Shown here: piece by piece, positions 15,419 through 23,715 of the stretch | How positions within the stretch are numbered: position 1 is the first letter of the stretch | How the letters are laid out: the number at the start of each line of letters is the position of its first letter | NCBI GenBank assembly: GCA_946407735.1 | Contig: CAMJPL010000033.1 | Location: 1-35,127 of the forward strand | From: an uncultured Clostridia bacterium | GTDB taxonomy: Bacteria; Bacillota; Clostridia; Oscillospirales; CAG-272 | Length of the DNA stretch: 35,127 nucleotides | Direction of reading: 5' to 3' | Notes under the pieces: generated by a model | What the model saw: only the letters and a program-made list of their open reading frames with translations | What the model was told of the DNA's origin: nothing | Database searches by the model: none | Translations under genes and position numbers: made by a program

Positions 15419-16660
15419 ATGACCAACGACTCGATATCCCCGCGCGACAGACAGCGCCTCCGCTCGCTCGCCGAGAAGCAGCTCGAATACGCAAATTCCG
15501 ATGAAAACGCCGCCATCCTCCGCAAATGGCAGGCCCTCGCCGAGGGAAGGCGGGAGAGCCCGACCGTAAGACTGCTGTTCTCCAACTTCAACAACGAAGT
15601 CATAAATCCGCGGATGGAATGCGAGAGCGAGACGGCGAGAGGGATCGAATGGCATCTGCTGCACACCCTTGTCGGAAGGGAGCTTTTCGGCGACGACACC
15701 CCGATATCCCCGACGTACGATATCGGACGCGCGATCTGGGCGTATCCCTTCGCCATGCGTCCGAAGCTCAAATATTCCGAGACGGGGAAGGGCTTCCATA
15801 TCGAGGAGCAGATAACCGACCTGTCGGAGGATATCGAAAAGCTCGGGCACGGCTCGTTCGGCTACGACGCCGAAGGGGAAAAGCGGAGGACAGACACCGC
15901 GTCAGACGTCCTCGGCGATATACTCCCCGTAAGGCTCGTGATGGGAAGCCTCACCGGCTCGATAACGAACCCGCTCGTCCAGCTCATGGGGATGGAAAAC
16001 CTCTATCTTTCGATGTACGACTGCCCGGAGTGCCTGCATAAGGTGATGGACGACGCCACGACGATGTACGAGAGGTTCTACGACTTCCTCGAGGAAAACA
16101 GGCTCCTTCTCCCCACCTGCGGCATCTCGCCGGTAAATCAGGAGTCGTTCGCCTTCAACCATGAGCTCCCGGCCGATCACGCCGATACGACGAAAGACGT
16201 CTGGGGCTTCCTCGAATCGCAGGAGACCACCGCCGTCTCGCCCGAGACCTTCGGCGAGTTCGTCTTCCCGTATGAGGACCGCCTCGTGAGACGCTACGGC
16301 CTCCTTTCATACGGCTGCTGCGAGAGGGTGGACGCGCTGTGGGAGAACTACCTTTCGAAGTGGAAGAACCTGCGCAAGCTGTCGGTCTCCCCCTTCAACG
16401 ACGAGACGAAGGTCGGCGAGTACCTGCGCGGCACGAACGTCGTCTACTACTCGAAGCCGAGAGCCGAATTCGTCACCAACCCCGGCCCGATAGACGAGGA
16501 CGCGCTCCGAAAATACTATAAATACGTCTTCACCTCCGCCTCCGGCTGCCTGCTCGAAGTTGCCCAGCGCGAAGTAGGCACAATCTTCGGCGACTTCGAC
16601 CGCGGCAGAAGATATGTGGAAATAACCAAACAGTGCATAGAAGACTACTGGCAAGCCTGA
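15419..16660 (+). CDS. URO-D-fold protein (uroporphyrinogen decarboxylase-like / methyltransferase-like)
   Basis: This 413-residue protein has AAAGGAG seven bases before ATG 15419. The sequence shows the URO-D superfamily layout, with LVMGSLTGSITNPLVQLMG in the middle, CPECLHKVMDDATTMYERF, and then LLSYGCCERVD, where Cys and His/Glu residues would bind zinc in corrinoid methyltransferases of this fold. It lacks the conserved N-terminal heme-pathway motif of HemE and is longer than HemE (about 350). It is therefore not the heme enzyme. Proteins of this group occur near carbohydrate catabolic genes in anaerobes, sometimes as demethylases, but the substrate is unknown. It diverges from the aminotransferase operon, with a palindrome in its promoter, and ends at a clear terminator. 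Confidence 0.7.
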   Translation: MTNDSISPRDRQRLRSLAEKQLEYANSDENAAILRKWQALAEGRRESPTVRLLFSNFNNEVINPRMECESETARGIEWHLLHTLVGRELFGDDTPISPTYDIGRAIWAYPFAMRPKLKYSETGKGFHIEEQITDLSEDIEKLGHGSFGYDAEGEKRRTDTASDVLGDILPVRLVMGSLTGSITNPLVQLMGMENLYLSMYDCPECLHKVMDDATTMYERFYDFLEENRLLLPTCGISPVNQESFAFNHELPADHADTTKDVWGFLESQETTAVSPETFGEFVFPYEDRLVRRYGLLSYGCCERVDALWENYLSKWKNLRKLSVSPFNDETKVGEYLRGTNVVYYSKPRAEFVTNPGPIDEDALRKYYKYVFTSASGCLLEVAQREVGTIFGDFDRGRRYVEITKQCIEDYWQA

Positions 16661-16696
16661 AAAAAGCCCCGACCGACCCCGGTCAGGGCTTTTTTT
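16661..16696 (+). terminator. Rho-independent terminator after the URO-D gene
   Basis: AAAAAGCCC and GACC pair with GGTC and GGGCTTTTT around a six-base loop with one mismatch, followed by a run of T. It begins directly after the stop codon. Confidence 0.85.
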
Positions 16697-17135
16697 GAAA
16701 AGGATTTTGATTATCTGCTGTGTTTAATTTCTTGAAAGGTTCTCTTTCATGAAAAATTAACATCTTGAGTGATTCTTCACCCAGAGCGTGAGTTATCAAT
16801 GAAATAGAGTTTATAATCGATACAACTGTCGTCTGAACGCCTGAGTTACTTACCACTCTTTTCAAACTCTCCTCAGCGTAAGTCCCTCGCCACGTTTTTA
16901 CCCATCGTGGAAAAGAGTCCAAATAAGTGGCGAAGCCACTTATTTAAGGAAACAACCGAGCAGGTTTTCCTCTGGTCGCCTTCTCACCCGTCTTCCCCGA
17001 TGGGAAGACGGGGCGCGGCCCGCGTAGGGCGCCTGCCCGGCGAGGGCGCCCCGCCGACAGGCGGGGAGAGTCCCATTCCAACATAGGATCAGTTGTATAA
17101 TCAGATAACCTGATGACAGAGAGCCGTTAAAATGC
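16697..17135. repeat. Gene-free stretch with hairpins and a repeat shared with the window end
   Basis: A possible 79-residue minus-strand frame (16683-16922) has no recognisable family and I do not call it. From 16901 the sequence CCCATCGTGGAAAAGAGTCC, later ACCGAGCAGG, matches the last 38 bases of the window, except that here a hairpin (AAATAAGTGGC-GAA-GCCACTTATTT, 16921-16945) and a few more bases are inserted. Further hairpins follow: CCCGTCTTCCC/GGGAAGACGGG (16987-17012) and CCCCGCC/GGCGGGG (17049-17066). The last could end the glnN transcript. Confidence 0.65.
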
Positions 17136-19253
17136 TCATATCGAATACATCAGCTCGGCGCAGGTCGGCATCCCTCTGAGCGCCGCAGGCAGAATAAGCT
17201 CCAGCTCATCCGCCGCAGCCCTCAGCGCCTCCATAGCCGGAAGCAGCCCCGAGCGGCAGTATCTCGCCGCCTCGAGCGGATCGCTGAATATCTTCGCTCC
17301 CTGTATCGCACGCTCCAGCGCCGCCGTCTTCTCGCAGACGGCGTCCTGCAGAGCCACGGCACGGCGAGCGAGATTCAGCGTCCCGTCGCCTTCGCCCGAC
17401 AGACCGGCCGCCTTTCTCGCCGAAGCCGCCGAGCATGTCTCGGAGACGAACCTCACGGCGGACGGGATTATGATCTGATTTGCCATGTCCGCCATCGTAA
17501 GCGCCTCGATCGACGTCACCTTGACGTAGTTGTCGACAAGGATCTCGTATCTCGATCTCAGCTCGCGCTCGTTGTAGATCTTGTGCCGCGCAAAGAGCGC
17601 CACGTTCTTCTCGGCGATGAGATACGGGAGCGCATCGGGAGTCGAGCGCAGGTCGGGAAGACCGCGTCTTCTGGCCTCATCCTCCCACTCGCGGCCGTAG
17701 TTGTTGCCGTTGAAGATGATCCGGCCGTGCTCGTTCATCACGTCCCGGATTATCGCCGTGAATTCCGCCTCGGCGTCGGACGAAGCCTCGAGACGGTCGG
17801 CGAAGGAGCATAAGGCGTCGGCGACGATGGTGTTCAGGATCGTGTTCGGCCCGGCAATCGAGCTCGACGAGCCCGGCATGCGGAACTCAAACTTGTTCCC
17901 GGTGAAGGCGAAGGGGGAGGTGCGGTTGCGGTCGGAGGTGTCGCGCGAGAGTCCCGGAAGGACCGCCGCGCCCTGATTCACGCTCACCGGAGCTCCGCCG
18001 ATGTACGGCCGCCCGGAGGCGAGACATTCGAGGATCGACGTTATCTGCTCGCCGAGGAATACCGAGATCACGCATGGCGGTGCCTCGCCGCCGCCGAGAC
18101 GCCGGTCGTTGCCCGCCGTCGCAGCGGAGATGCGCAGAAGATCCGAGTATTCGTCCACAGCCTTCAGAACGGCGGCCACAAAGATGAGGAACAGCTTGTT
18201 CGACTCGGGCTCGGGGCCTGGATCGAAGAGATTGATCCCGGTGTTCGTCATGAGCGACCAGTTGTTGTGCTTTCCCGACCCGTTCACGCCGGCGAACGGC
18301 TTCTCGGCGAGGAGGCAGGCCATGCCGTGGCGCTCGGCCACCTTCTTCATCATCTCCATCGTGAGCTGGTTGTGATCGGTCGCCACGTTCACGGTGCCGA
18401 AAACGGGGGCAAGCTCATGCTGCGCCGGAGCCACCTCGTTGTGCTCGGTCTTGGCGTAGATGCCGAGGGCCCACAGCTCGCGGTTGAGCTCCTTCATGTA
18501 CTCGATGACCCGGGGACGGATCGCGCCGTAGTAGTGATCCTGCGTCTCCTGCCCCTTCGGCGGACGGGCGCCGAACAGCGTCACGCCGCAGAGAGCGAGA
18601 TCGGGGCGCTTTTTGAACAGCTCGGCGTCGACGAGGAAGTACTCCTGCTCGGCTCCCGCCGTCGGCACGACGCGCGTCACGTCCGAATAGCCGAACAGAC
18701 GGCAGATCCTCGCCGCCGGGGCGGAGATAGCCTCCATCGAGCGCAGGAGAGGCGTCTTCTTGTCCAGCACCTCGCCCGAGAACGAGCAGAAGGCCGTCGG
18801 TATGCAGAGCGAGTCATCCTTTATGAAGGCGTATGACGACGGGTCCCACGCGGTGTAGCCCCTCGCCTCGAAGGTCGCTCTGAGTCCGCCGGAAGGGAAG
18901 GACGAGGCGTCCGGCTCGCCGCGTATCAGCTCCTTGCCGGAGAACTCCATGATCGCCCGGCCGCCCTCGGCGGGGGAGATGAAGCCGTCGTGCTTTTCGG
19001 CGGTGATGCCGGTCATCGGCTGGAACCAGTGCGTGAAGTGCGTCGCCCCCTGCTCGATCGCCCAGTCCTTCATGGCGTTGGCGACGACCGACGCGACGGT
19101 GATGTCGAGCTCGCGCCCGTCCTCGACGGTGCGGTGCAGGGATTTGTATATGTCCTTCGGCAGACGGGCGCGCATGGCGTCGTCGCCGAACACGCGGCAG
19201 CCGAACTTTTCGGTCAGCGCTGAAGCGGGAAAGGAAACGGGAGAGTCAATCAT
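17136..19253 (-). CDS. glnN: Glutamine synthetase type III
   Basis: The start is placed at ATG 19251-19253, which follows GAAGGA, giving 705 residues; a start 12 codons further upstream would lack a site. The length of about 700 residues, an N-terminal domain containing KDIYKSLHRTVEDGRELD, the glutamate-site segment EHNEVAPAQHELAP and the ATP-site segment NGSGKHNNWS (about residues 325-335) identify the GSIII family rather than the GSI family of about 450 residues. It makes glutamine from glutamate, ammonia and ATP in the cytoplasm. Its product feeds CarA, encoded nearby. It is transcribed divergently from purC. Its mRNA leader contains a CAATTAG-bounded element, so that structure is transcribed. 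Confidence 0.95.
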   Translation of the reverse strand: MIDSPVSFPASALTEKFGCRVFGDDAMRARLPKDIYKSLHRTVEDGRELDITVASVVANAMKDWAIEQGATHFTHWFQPMTGITAEKHDGFISPAEGGRAIMEFSGKELIRGEPDASSFPSGGLRATFEARGYTAWDPSSYAFIKDDSLCIPTAFCSFSGEVLDKKTPLLRSMEAISAPAARICRLFGYSDVTRVVPTAGAEQEYFLVDAELFKKRPDLALCGVTLFGARPPKGQETQDHYYGAIRPRVIEYMKELNRELWALGIYAKTEHNEVAPAQHELAPVFGTVNVATDHNQLTMEMMKKVAERHGMACLLAEKPFAGVNGSGKHNNWSLMTNTGINLFDPGPEPESNKLFLIFVAAVLKAVDEYSDLLRISAATAGNDRRLGGGEAPPCVISVFLGEQITSILECLASGRPYIGGAPVSVNQGAAVLPGLSRDTSDRNRTSPFAFTGNKFEFRMPGSSSSIAGPNTILNTIVADALCSFADRLEASSDAEAEFTAIIRDVMNEHGRIIFNGNNYGREWEDEARRRGLPDLRSTPDALPYLIAEKNVALFARHKIYNERELRSRYEILVDNYVKVTSIEALTMADMANQIIIPSAVRFVSETCSAASARKAAGLSGEGDGTLNLARRAVALQDAVCEKTAALERAIQGAKIFSDPLEAARYCRSGLLPAMEALRAAADELELILPAALRGMPTCAELMYSI

Positions 19254-19279
19254 CTGTCGGTCCTTCGGGAAAGATAATC

Positions 19280-19471
19280 CAATTAGCAATTAGCAATTAG
19301 CAATTAGCAATGAAGGAAGCTTTTTCACGGCGGCGCCGTGAAAAAGCAATTATAAATGATGAAAATGAGTGAAGCTCAAAGCGATGTTATCAAATGAACG
19401 ACACCGAGCTTTCCGCGCAAAGCGCGGAAAGCTACCACCATTGCTAATTGCTCATTGCTAATTGCTAATTA
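19280..19471. repeat. CAATTAG-bounded inverted element, copy 1 (glnN leader)
   Basis: Four direct heptamers CAATTAG followed by CAATGAAGGAAGC lead into a hairpin of TTTTTCACGGC with its complement (19319-19348). About 60 bases follow, then a second hairpin AGCTTTCCGCGC/GCGCGGAAAGCT (19408-19432). The end is CCATTG followed by CTAATTG, CTCATTG, CTAATTG and CTAATTA. The ends are thus inverted heptamer arrays, and the hairpins differ in sequence. Confidence 0.85.
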
Positions 19472-19479
19472 TTTCCATA

Positions 19480-19509
19480 ATTATACTCCCCTCTCCCCGT
19501 ATCTTTCAA
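19480..19509 (-). promoter_or_regulatory. Putative glnN promoter
   Basis: On the minus strand TTGAAA (19504-19509) and TATAAT (19480-19485) are spaced 18 bases. The promoter lies beyond the CAATTAG element, which would put the whole element into a glnN leader of about 220 bases. Confidence 0.6.
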
Positions 19510-19667
19510 CATGTATTGTGTTAAAATTCTCTCCCGTATGGCTTATTTCCTTCTCTTATCGCCGGTATCAGAAAAACAAAAGACCGGTTTTGCCGCGTGG
19601 ATAAAAGGCTCGGCGTATCTTCATCAACTGTTTTCAAAAGAGTTTAAAGCAGTTTAATATTCGGGAG

Positions 19668-19673
19668 TATAAT
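19668..19673 (+). promoter_or_regulatory. Candidate -10 box for purC
   Basis: TATAAT is preceded by TTTAAA at 19643-19648 with a long 19-base spacer. The match is weak at -35. No purine riboswitch core was recognised between 19510 and 19724. Confidence 0.35.
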
Positions 19674-19724
19674 ATTATGAGGCAGAAAAAGAATAAAAAT
19701 ACATCCGCCGTCAGGAGATACGAC

Positions 19725-20435
19725 ATGAAAAAAGAGCAGCTTTACGAGGGGAAGGCAAAGAAAGTCTTCGCCACCGAAGATCCCGACATCGTCATCGTCG
19801 ACTATAAGGACGACGCCACCGCCTTCAACGGCGAGAAGAAGGGCACGATCCAGGGCAAGGGCGTTATCAACAACCGCATGTCCAACGTCATCTTCGCGAT
19901 GCTGGAGAAGGAGGGCGTGCCGACGCACTTCATCCGCGAGCTCTCCGACCGCGAGACCGAGGTGAAGAAGGTAAAGATCGTCCCGCTCGAGGTGATCGTC
20001 CGCAACGTCGCCGCCGGCAGCTTCTCCAAGCGCATGGGCGTCGCCGAGGGGACGGCGCTGCTCTGCCCGATCCTTGAGTTCTCCTATAAATGCGACGAGC
20101 TCGGCGATCCCTTCATAAACGACGACTACGCCCTCGCTCTCGGCCTCGCGACGGCCGAGGAGATCGACACGATCAAGACCTACACGAGAAAGGTCAACGA
20201 GTGCCTTAAAAAGTACTTCCTCGCCGCCGGACTCAAGCTGATCGACTTCAAGATCGAGTTCGGAAAGGACAAGGACGGAAAGATCATCCTCGCCGACGAG
20301 ATCTCCCCCGACACCTGCCGTCTCTGGGACGTCAACACCAACGAAAAGCTCGACAAGGACCGCTTCCGCCGCGACCTCGGAAACGTCGAAGGCGCGTATC
20401 AGGAAGTGTACAAGAGACTCGGGCTGACGAAGTAA
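19725..20435 (+). CDS. purC: SAICAR synthetase (phosphoribosylaminoimidazole-succinocarboxamide synthase)
   Basis: The start at ATG 19725 follows AGGAGATACGAC and gives 236 residues, the usual bacterial PurC length. The N-terminus [15 protein letters not shown], the [17 protein letters not shown] segment, [17 protein letters not shown] and the C-terminal [12 protein letters not shown] are the classic SAICAR synthetase signatures. It joins CAIR and aspartate with ATP in the cytoplasm, the step before PurB. It heads the plus-strand purine and carbamoyl-phosphate block, 135 bases before purB. The only unusual neighbour is a small hairpin in that gap. Confidence 0.97.
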   Translation: MKKEQLYEGKAKKVFATEDPDIVIVDYKDDATAFNGEKKGTIQGKGVINNRMSNVIFAMLEKEGVPTHFIRELSDRETEVKKVKIVPLEVIVRNVAAGSFSKRMGVAEGTALLCPILEFSYKCDELGDPFINDDYALALGLATAEEIDTIKTYTRKVNECLKKYFLAAGLKLIDFKIEFGKDKDGKIILADEISPDTCRLWDVNTNEKLDKDRFRRDLGNVEGAYQEVYKRLGLTK

Positions 20436-20462
20436 GAGGGAAAAAGGGAAGGCCTCATCAGT

Positions 20463-20483
20463 CAGTCATGCTTCGCATGACTG
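20463..20483. other. Hairpin in the purC-purB gap
   Basis: Nine-base arms CAGTCATGC and GCATGACTG flank a TTC loop. No T run follows, so it is probably not a terminator. Confidence 0.5.
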
Positions 20484-20570
20484 CCGGCTTTCCCGAATCC
20501 CCGCCTTTCATCCCTCCCATAATCCTGAAAACATAACTCATACAAATACCACCATCCAACACACTTCACC

Positions 20571-22010
20571 ATGACCGACACATACACGAGCCCGCTCTCC
20601 GAGCGATACGCTTCCAAGGAGATGCAGGCGGTGTTCTCATCGGACACCAAGTTCACGACGTGGCGAAAGCTCTGGATCGCCCTCGCCGAGGCCGAGCGCG
20701 AGCTCGGGCTGCCGATAAAGGACTCCCAGATCGCCGAGATGAAGGCGCATATCACCGACATCGACTACGACAAGGCGAGGGAGTACGAGAAGAAGACGCG
20801 CCATGACGTCATGGCGCACGTCCTCACCTTCGGCGACGCCTGCCCCGAGGCGAGACCCATCATCCATCTCGGAGCCACCTCCGCCTACGTCGACGACAAC
20901 ACCGACATAATCCAGCTCCGCATGGGCCTCATTCAGATAAAGAAGCTGCTTCTCTCGGCGATGAAGGCGCTGGCCGAGTTCGCCGACAGATATAAGGACA
21001 CGCCGTGTCTTGCCTTCACCCACTTCCAGGCCGCCCAGCCGACCACCGTCGGCAAGCGCGCGACGCTCTGGCTGCAGGATCTGATGCTCGACTACTACGA
21101 TCTCGAGTACCGCCTGTCGGAGCTGCCGTTCTTCGGCTGCAAGGGCACGACCGGCACCGGAGCCTCCTTCCTCGCGCTCTTCGACGGCGATATGACCAAG
21201 GTCAGGCGCCTCGAGGAGATCATAGCCGAGAAGATGGGCTTCGACAAGGTGTTCCCGGTGTCGGGGCAGACCTATACCCGCAAGCTCGACTTCCAGATCA
21301 TCGGCGTCCTCGCCGGGATAGCGCAGTCGGCCGCCAAATTCTCGAACGACACCCGCCTGCTCTCGCATATGAAGGAGCTCGACGAGCCCTTCGAGTCGGG
21401 ACAGATCGGCTCGTCCGCCATGGCCTACAAGCGCAACCCGATGAGATCGGAGCGCATCGCCTCGCTCGCGAGATACGTCATGTGCGACCTTCAGAATACC
21501 GAGTTCACCGCCGCCTCGCAGTGGTTCGAGCGCACGCTCGACGATTCGGCCAACCGCCGCATCGCCCTGCCGGAGGCCTTCCTCGCCACAGACGCGATAC
21601 TCCAGCTTTACATCAACATCATCTCCGGCTGCCGCGTCTACGACGGCATGGCCATGAAGCATTTAAACGACGAGCTGCCCTTCATGGCGACCGAGAACAT
21701 CCTCATGTACTGCGTCGAGCATAAGAACGGCGACCGCCAGACCCTGCACGAGGCGATAAGGAAGCATTCCGTCGCCGCCGGAGAGCAGGTCAAGCTCTAC
21801 GGCAAGCCGAACGACCTCATCAGCCGGATAGTCGCCGATCCCGTGTTCAGCATCACGCAGAAGGAGATCGACGAGCTGCTCGACCCGCAGAAGTTCATCG
21901 GCTGCGCCCCGCAGCAGACCGACGAGTTCCTCGCCGGCCATATCCTGCCGATCCTGAACCAGCCCGAGAACCGGGCCATGCTCGGAGCGAAGGTAGAAAT
22001 AAACGTTTAA
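20571..22010 (+). CDS. purB: Adenylosuccinate lyase
   Basis: This 479-residue protein begins YTSPLSERYASKEM, the start seen in the longer, eukaryote-like PurB type. It has the substrate-site segment RPIIHLGATSAYVDDNTD, the catalytic-His segment FTHFQAAQPTTVGKRATLW, and the fumarase-superfamily signature GSSAMAYKRNPMRSE with the catalytic serine loop. It removes fumarate from SAICAR and from adenylosuccinate, so it works after both PurC and PurA, its two neighbours. The N-terminal homology fixes the start at 20571, yet no Shine-Dalgarno is visible in the C- and A-rich 30 bases before it. Confidence 0.97.
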   Translation: MTDTYTSPLSERYASKEMQAVFSSDTKFTTWRKLWIALAEAERELGLPIKDSQIAEMKAHITDIDYDKAREYEKKTRHDVMAHVLTFGDACPEARPIIHLGATSAYVDDNTDIIQLRMGLIQIKKLLLSAMKALAEFADRYKDTPCLAFTHFQAAQPTTVGKRATLWLQDLMLDYYDLEYRLSELPFFGCKGTTGTGASFLALFDGDMTKVRRLEEIIAEKMGFDKVFPVSGQTYTRKLDFQIIGVLAGIAQSAAKFSNDTRLLSHMKELDEPFESGQIGSSAMAYKRNPMRSERIASLARYVMCDLQNTEFTAASQWFERTLDDSANRRIALPEAFLATDAILQLYINIISGCRVYDGMAMKHLNDELPFMATENILMYCVEHKNGDRQTLHEAIRKHSVAAGEQVKLYGKPNDLISRIVADPVFSITQKEIDELLDPQKFIGCAPQQTDEFLAGHILPILNQPENRAMLGAKVEINV

Positions 22011-22031
22011 TTAATGGGAGAGGGGACGAAA

Positions 22032-22215
22032 CAATTAGCAATTAGCAATGAGCAATTAGCAATGTCGGAAGCTTTCATCGCTTCGCGATGAAAGCAATAT
22101 TAGGGAATGATTCAACAAACAGCAAATGAGTTTATTTTAGATGATTTGTTTTTTCACGGCAAAGCCGTGAAAAAACTTCCTTCATTGCTAATTGCTAATT
22201 GCTAATTGCTAATTA
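22032..22215. repeat. CAATTAG-bounded inverted element, copy 2 (purB-purA gap)
   Basis: Heptamers CAATTAG, CAATTAG, CAATGAG, CAATTAG and CAATGTCGGAAGC lead into hairpin GCTTTCATCGC/GCGATGAAAGC (22070-22094). After about 55 bases comes hairpin GTTTTTTCACGGC/GCCGTGAAAAAAC (22148-22176). The end is TTCCTTCATTG and repeated CTAATTG. The right half of this copy is nearly the reverse complement of the left half of copy 1. Confidence 0.85.
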
Positions 22216-22269
22216 AGTTTACCTCTCCTCCGCCGTACACTTAGTCCACAAAAGGGAGAGTCTTCACCT

Positions 22270-23547
22270 ATGCTTGCCGCTGTTGTCGGAATCAACTGGG
22301 GCGACGAGGGGAAGGGGCGCATGGTCGACCTTCTCGCGTCGAAATTCGATATCGTCGCCAGGTATCAGGGCGGTAACAACGCCGGACATACCGTCGTAAA
22401 TGACCACGGAAAGTTCATACTCAATCTCATCCCCTCCGGAATCGCCAACGAGGGCGTGATAAACGTCATGGGCAACGGGATGGTGATCGACATTGAGCAT
22501 CTCTGCGGCGAGATCGCCAGAGTCAGGGATATCGGCATCTCCGTCACGCCGCAGAACCTCAGGATCTCCGACCGCGCCACGATATGCATGCCGTATCACC
22601 GCCTGCTCGACGTGCTCGAGGAGGAGCGTCTCGGATCTCACGGCTACGGCTCCACCCACCGCGGCATAGCCCCCGTCTACGGCGACAAATATATGAAGAA
22701 GAGCCTCCGCATGGGCGATCTTCTCCATCCCGATACCCTCCGCCGCAAGGTGGAGGAGCTCGTCGAGTGGAAGAACATGACGTCCGTCAGGGGCTACGGC
22801 CACGAAGGCGTTTCCGCCGACGAGATCATGGAATGGCTTGATAAATACGGCACGCCGCTGATCCCGCATATCATCGACGTCACCCCCGTGCTCCTTGCCG
22901 ATGTGAAAGAGGGAAAGAGCGTCCTCTTCGAGGCTCAGCTCGGCGCCCTCCGCGACATCGACTTCGGCATCTACCCGTTCACCAGCTCATCCAACAATAT
23001 CGCCGCATACGCTCCCATCGGCGCCGGCATCCCCGGCTGCCGCCTCGACAAGGTCGTCGGCATAACGAAGGCCTATTCGTCCTGCGTCGGAGCCGGTCCG
23101 TTCACCTGCGAGCTGTTCGGCGAGGAAGCCGACAGGCTGCGCGAGGCGGGCGGGGAATACGGTGCCGCCACCGGCCGTCCGAGAAGGGTCGGTCCCTTCG
23201 ACGCCGTCGCCACCCGCTACGGCGTGATGATCCAGGGAGCCGACGAGCTGGCTCTCACCAAGCTCGACGTGCTGTCGATGTATAAGGAGATACCCGTCTG
23301 CGAGGCGTATGAGATCGACGGCAGACGCGTCGATCATTTCCCGGTCGGCGATTCTCTCGACAAAGCGAAGCCGGTATTCTCATCCGTCGAGGGCTTCAAC
23401 TGCGACGTCACCGACTGCCGCCGCGTCGCCGATCTTCCCGACGCCGCCAGAAGGTATATAGATTACATAGAAAAGGCGTCAGACTGCCATGTCAGATACG
23501 TCTCCGTCGGCCCCGGCCGCGATGACTATGTGGATATGGACGAATAA
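22270..23547 (+). CDS. purA: Adenylosuccinate synthetase
   Basis: This 425-residue protein has the GTP-loop and catalytic segment GINWGDEGKGR at the N-terminus, GNNAGHT, GSTHRGIAP, DIDFGIYPFTSSSN and ATGRPRRVG, all hallmark PurA motifs. It makes adenylosuccinate from IMP and aspartate with GTP, the first committed step to AMP, and feeds PurB. The site AAGGGAGAG lies 11 bases before ATG 22270. The gap to purB (about 260 bases) is filled by a CAATTAG element. A terminator-like hairpin follows the gene. Confidence 0.97.
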   Translation: MLAAVVGINWGDEGKGRMVDLLASKFDIVARYQGGNNAGHTVVNDHGKFILNLIPSGIANEGVINVMGNGMVIDIEHLCGEIARVRDIGISVTPQNLRISDRATICMPYHRLLDVLEEERLGSHGYGSTHRGIAPVYGDKYMKKSLRMGDLLHPDTLRRKVEELVEWKNMTSVRGYGHEGVSADEIMEWLDKYGTPLIPHIIDVTPVLLADVKEGKSVLFEAQLGALRDIDFGIYPFTSSSNNIAAYAPIGAGIPGCRLDKVVGITKAYSSCVGAGPFTCELFGEEADRLREAGGEYGAATGRPRRVGPFDAVATRYGVMIQGADELALTKLDVLSMYKEIPVCEAYEIDGRRVDHFPVGDSLDKAKPVFSSVEGFNCDVTDCRRVADLPDAARRYIDYIEKASDCHVRYVSVGPGRDDYVDMDE

Positions 23548-23556
23548 TCGTACAAT

Positions 23557-23586
23557 AACGGTCCGTATCTCCCCGGACCGTTTTGT
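23557..23586 (+). terminator. Terminator-like hairpin after purA
   Basis: AACGGTCCG and CGGACCGTT pair with an eight-base loop, followed by TTGTTG. It is moderately strong and suggests that carA has a separate or attenuated transcript. Confidence 0.65.
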
Positions 23587-23612
23587 TGAGAGAAAAAGCG
23601 TCTCTTAAAATA

Positions 23613-23684
23613 GTTTTTCGCGTCGAAGACGCGAAAAACCACCTTCATTGCTAATTGCTCATTGCTCATTGCTCATTGTAAATT
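23613..23684. repeat. CAATTAG-type element, copy 3 (half element before carA)
   Basis: One hairpin GTTTTTCGCGTC/GACGCGAAAAAC (23613-23639) is followed by CTTCATTG, CTAATTG and three CTCATTG units. Only the right-hand half of the element is present. It ends about 30 bases before the carA start codon. Confidence 0.8.
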
Positions 23685-23715
23685 CCGCCATCTATTTTCC
23701 GGAGGAAATAAATAT

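Noticed and set aside
15419..16660. HemE (heme-pathway uroporphyrinogen decarboxylase)
   Set aside because: Length and N-terminus do not fit HemE; a divergent member of the fold is more likely.
16683..16922. Minus-strand 79-codon open frame
   Set aside because: No family recognised, no ribosome site, it overlaps the terminator at one end and the shared repeat at the other; possibly a decayed remnant but not supportable.
19254..19289. Upstream start for glnN
   Set aside because: It would begin inside the CAATTAG repeat without a ribosome site; ATG 19251-19253 has GAAGGA at good spacing.
19280..19310. Tandem heptamers as a CRISPR or simple satellite
   Set aside because: Units are seven bases with no spacers, and the arrays are the inverted ends of a larger element, so neither description fits.
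19510..19724. Purine riboswitch upstream of purC
   Set aside because: No recognisable three-way junction core or conserved loop sequences were seen; only a weak promoter.
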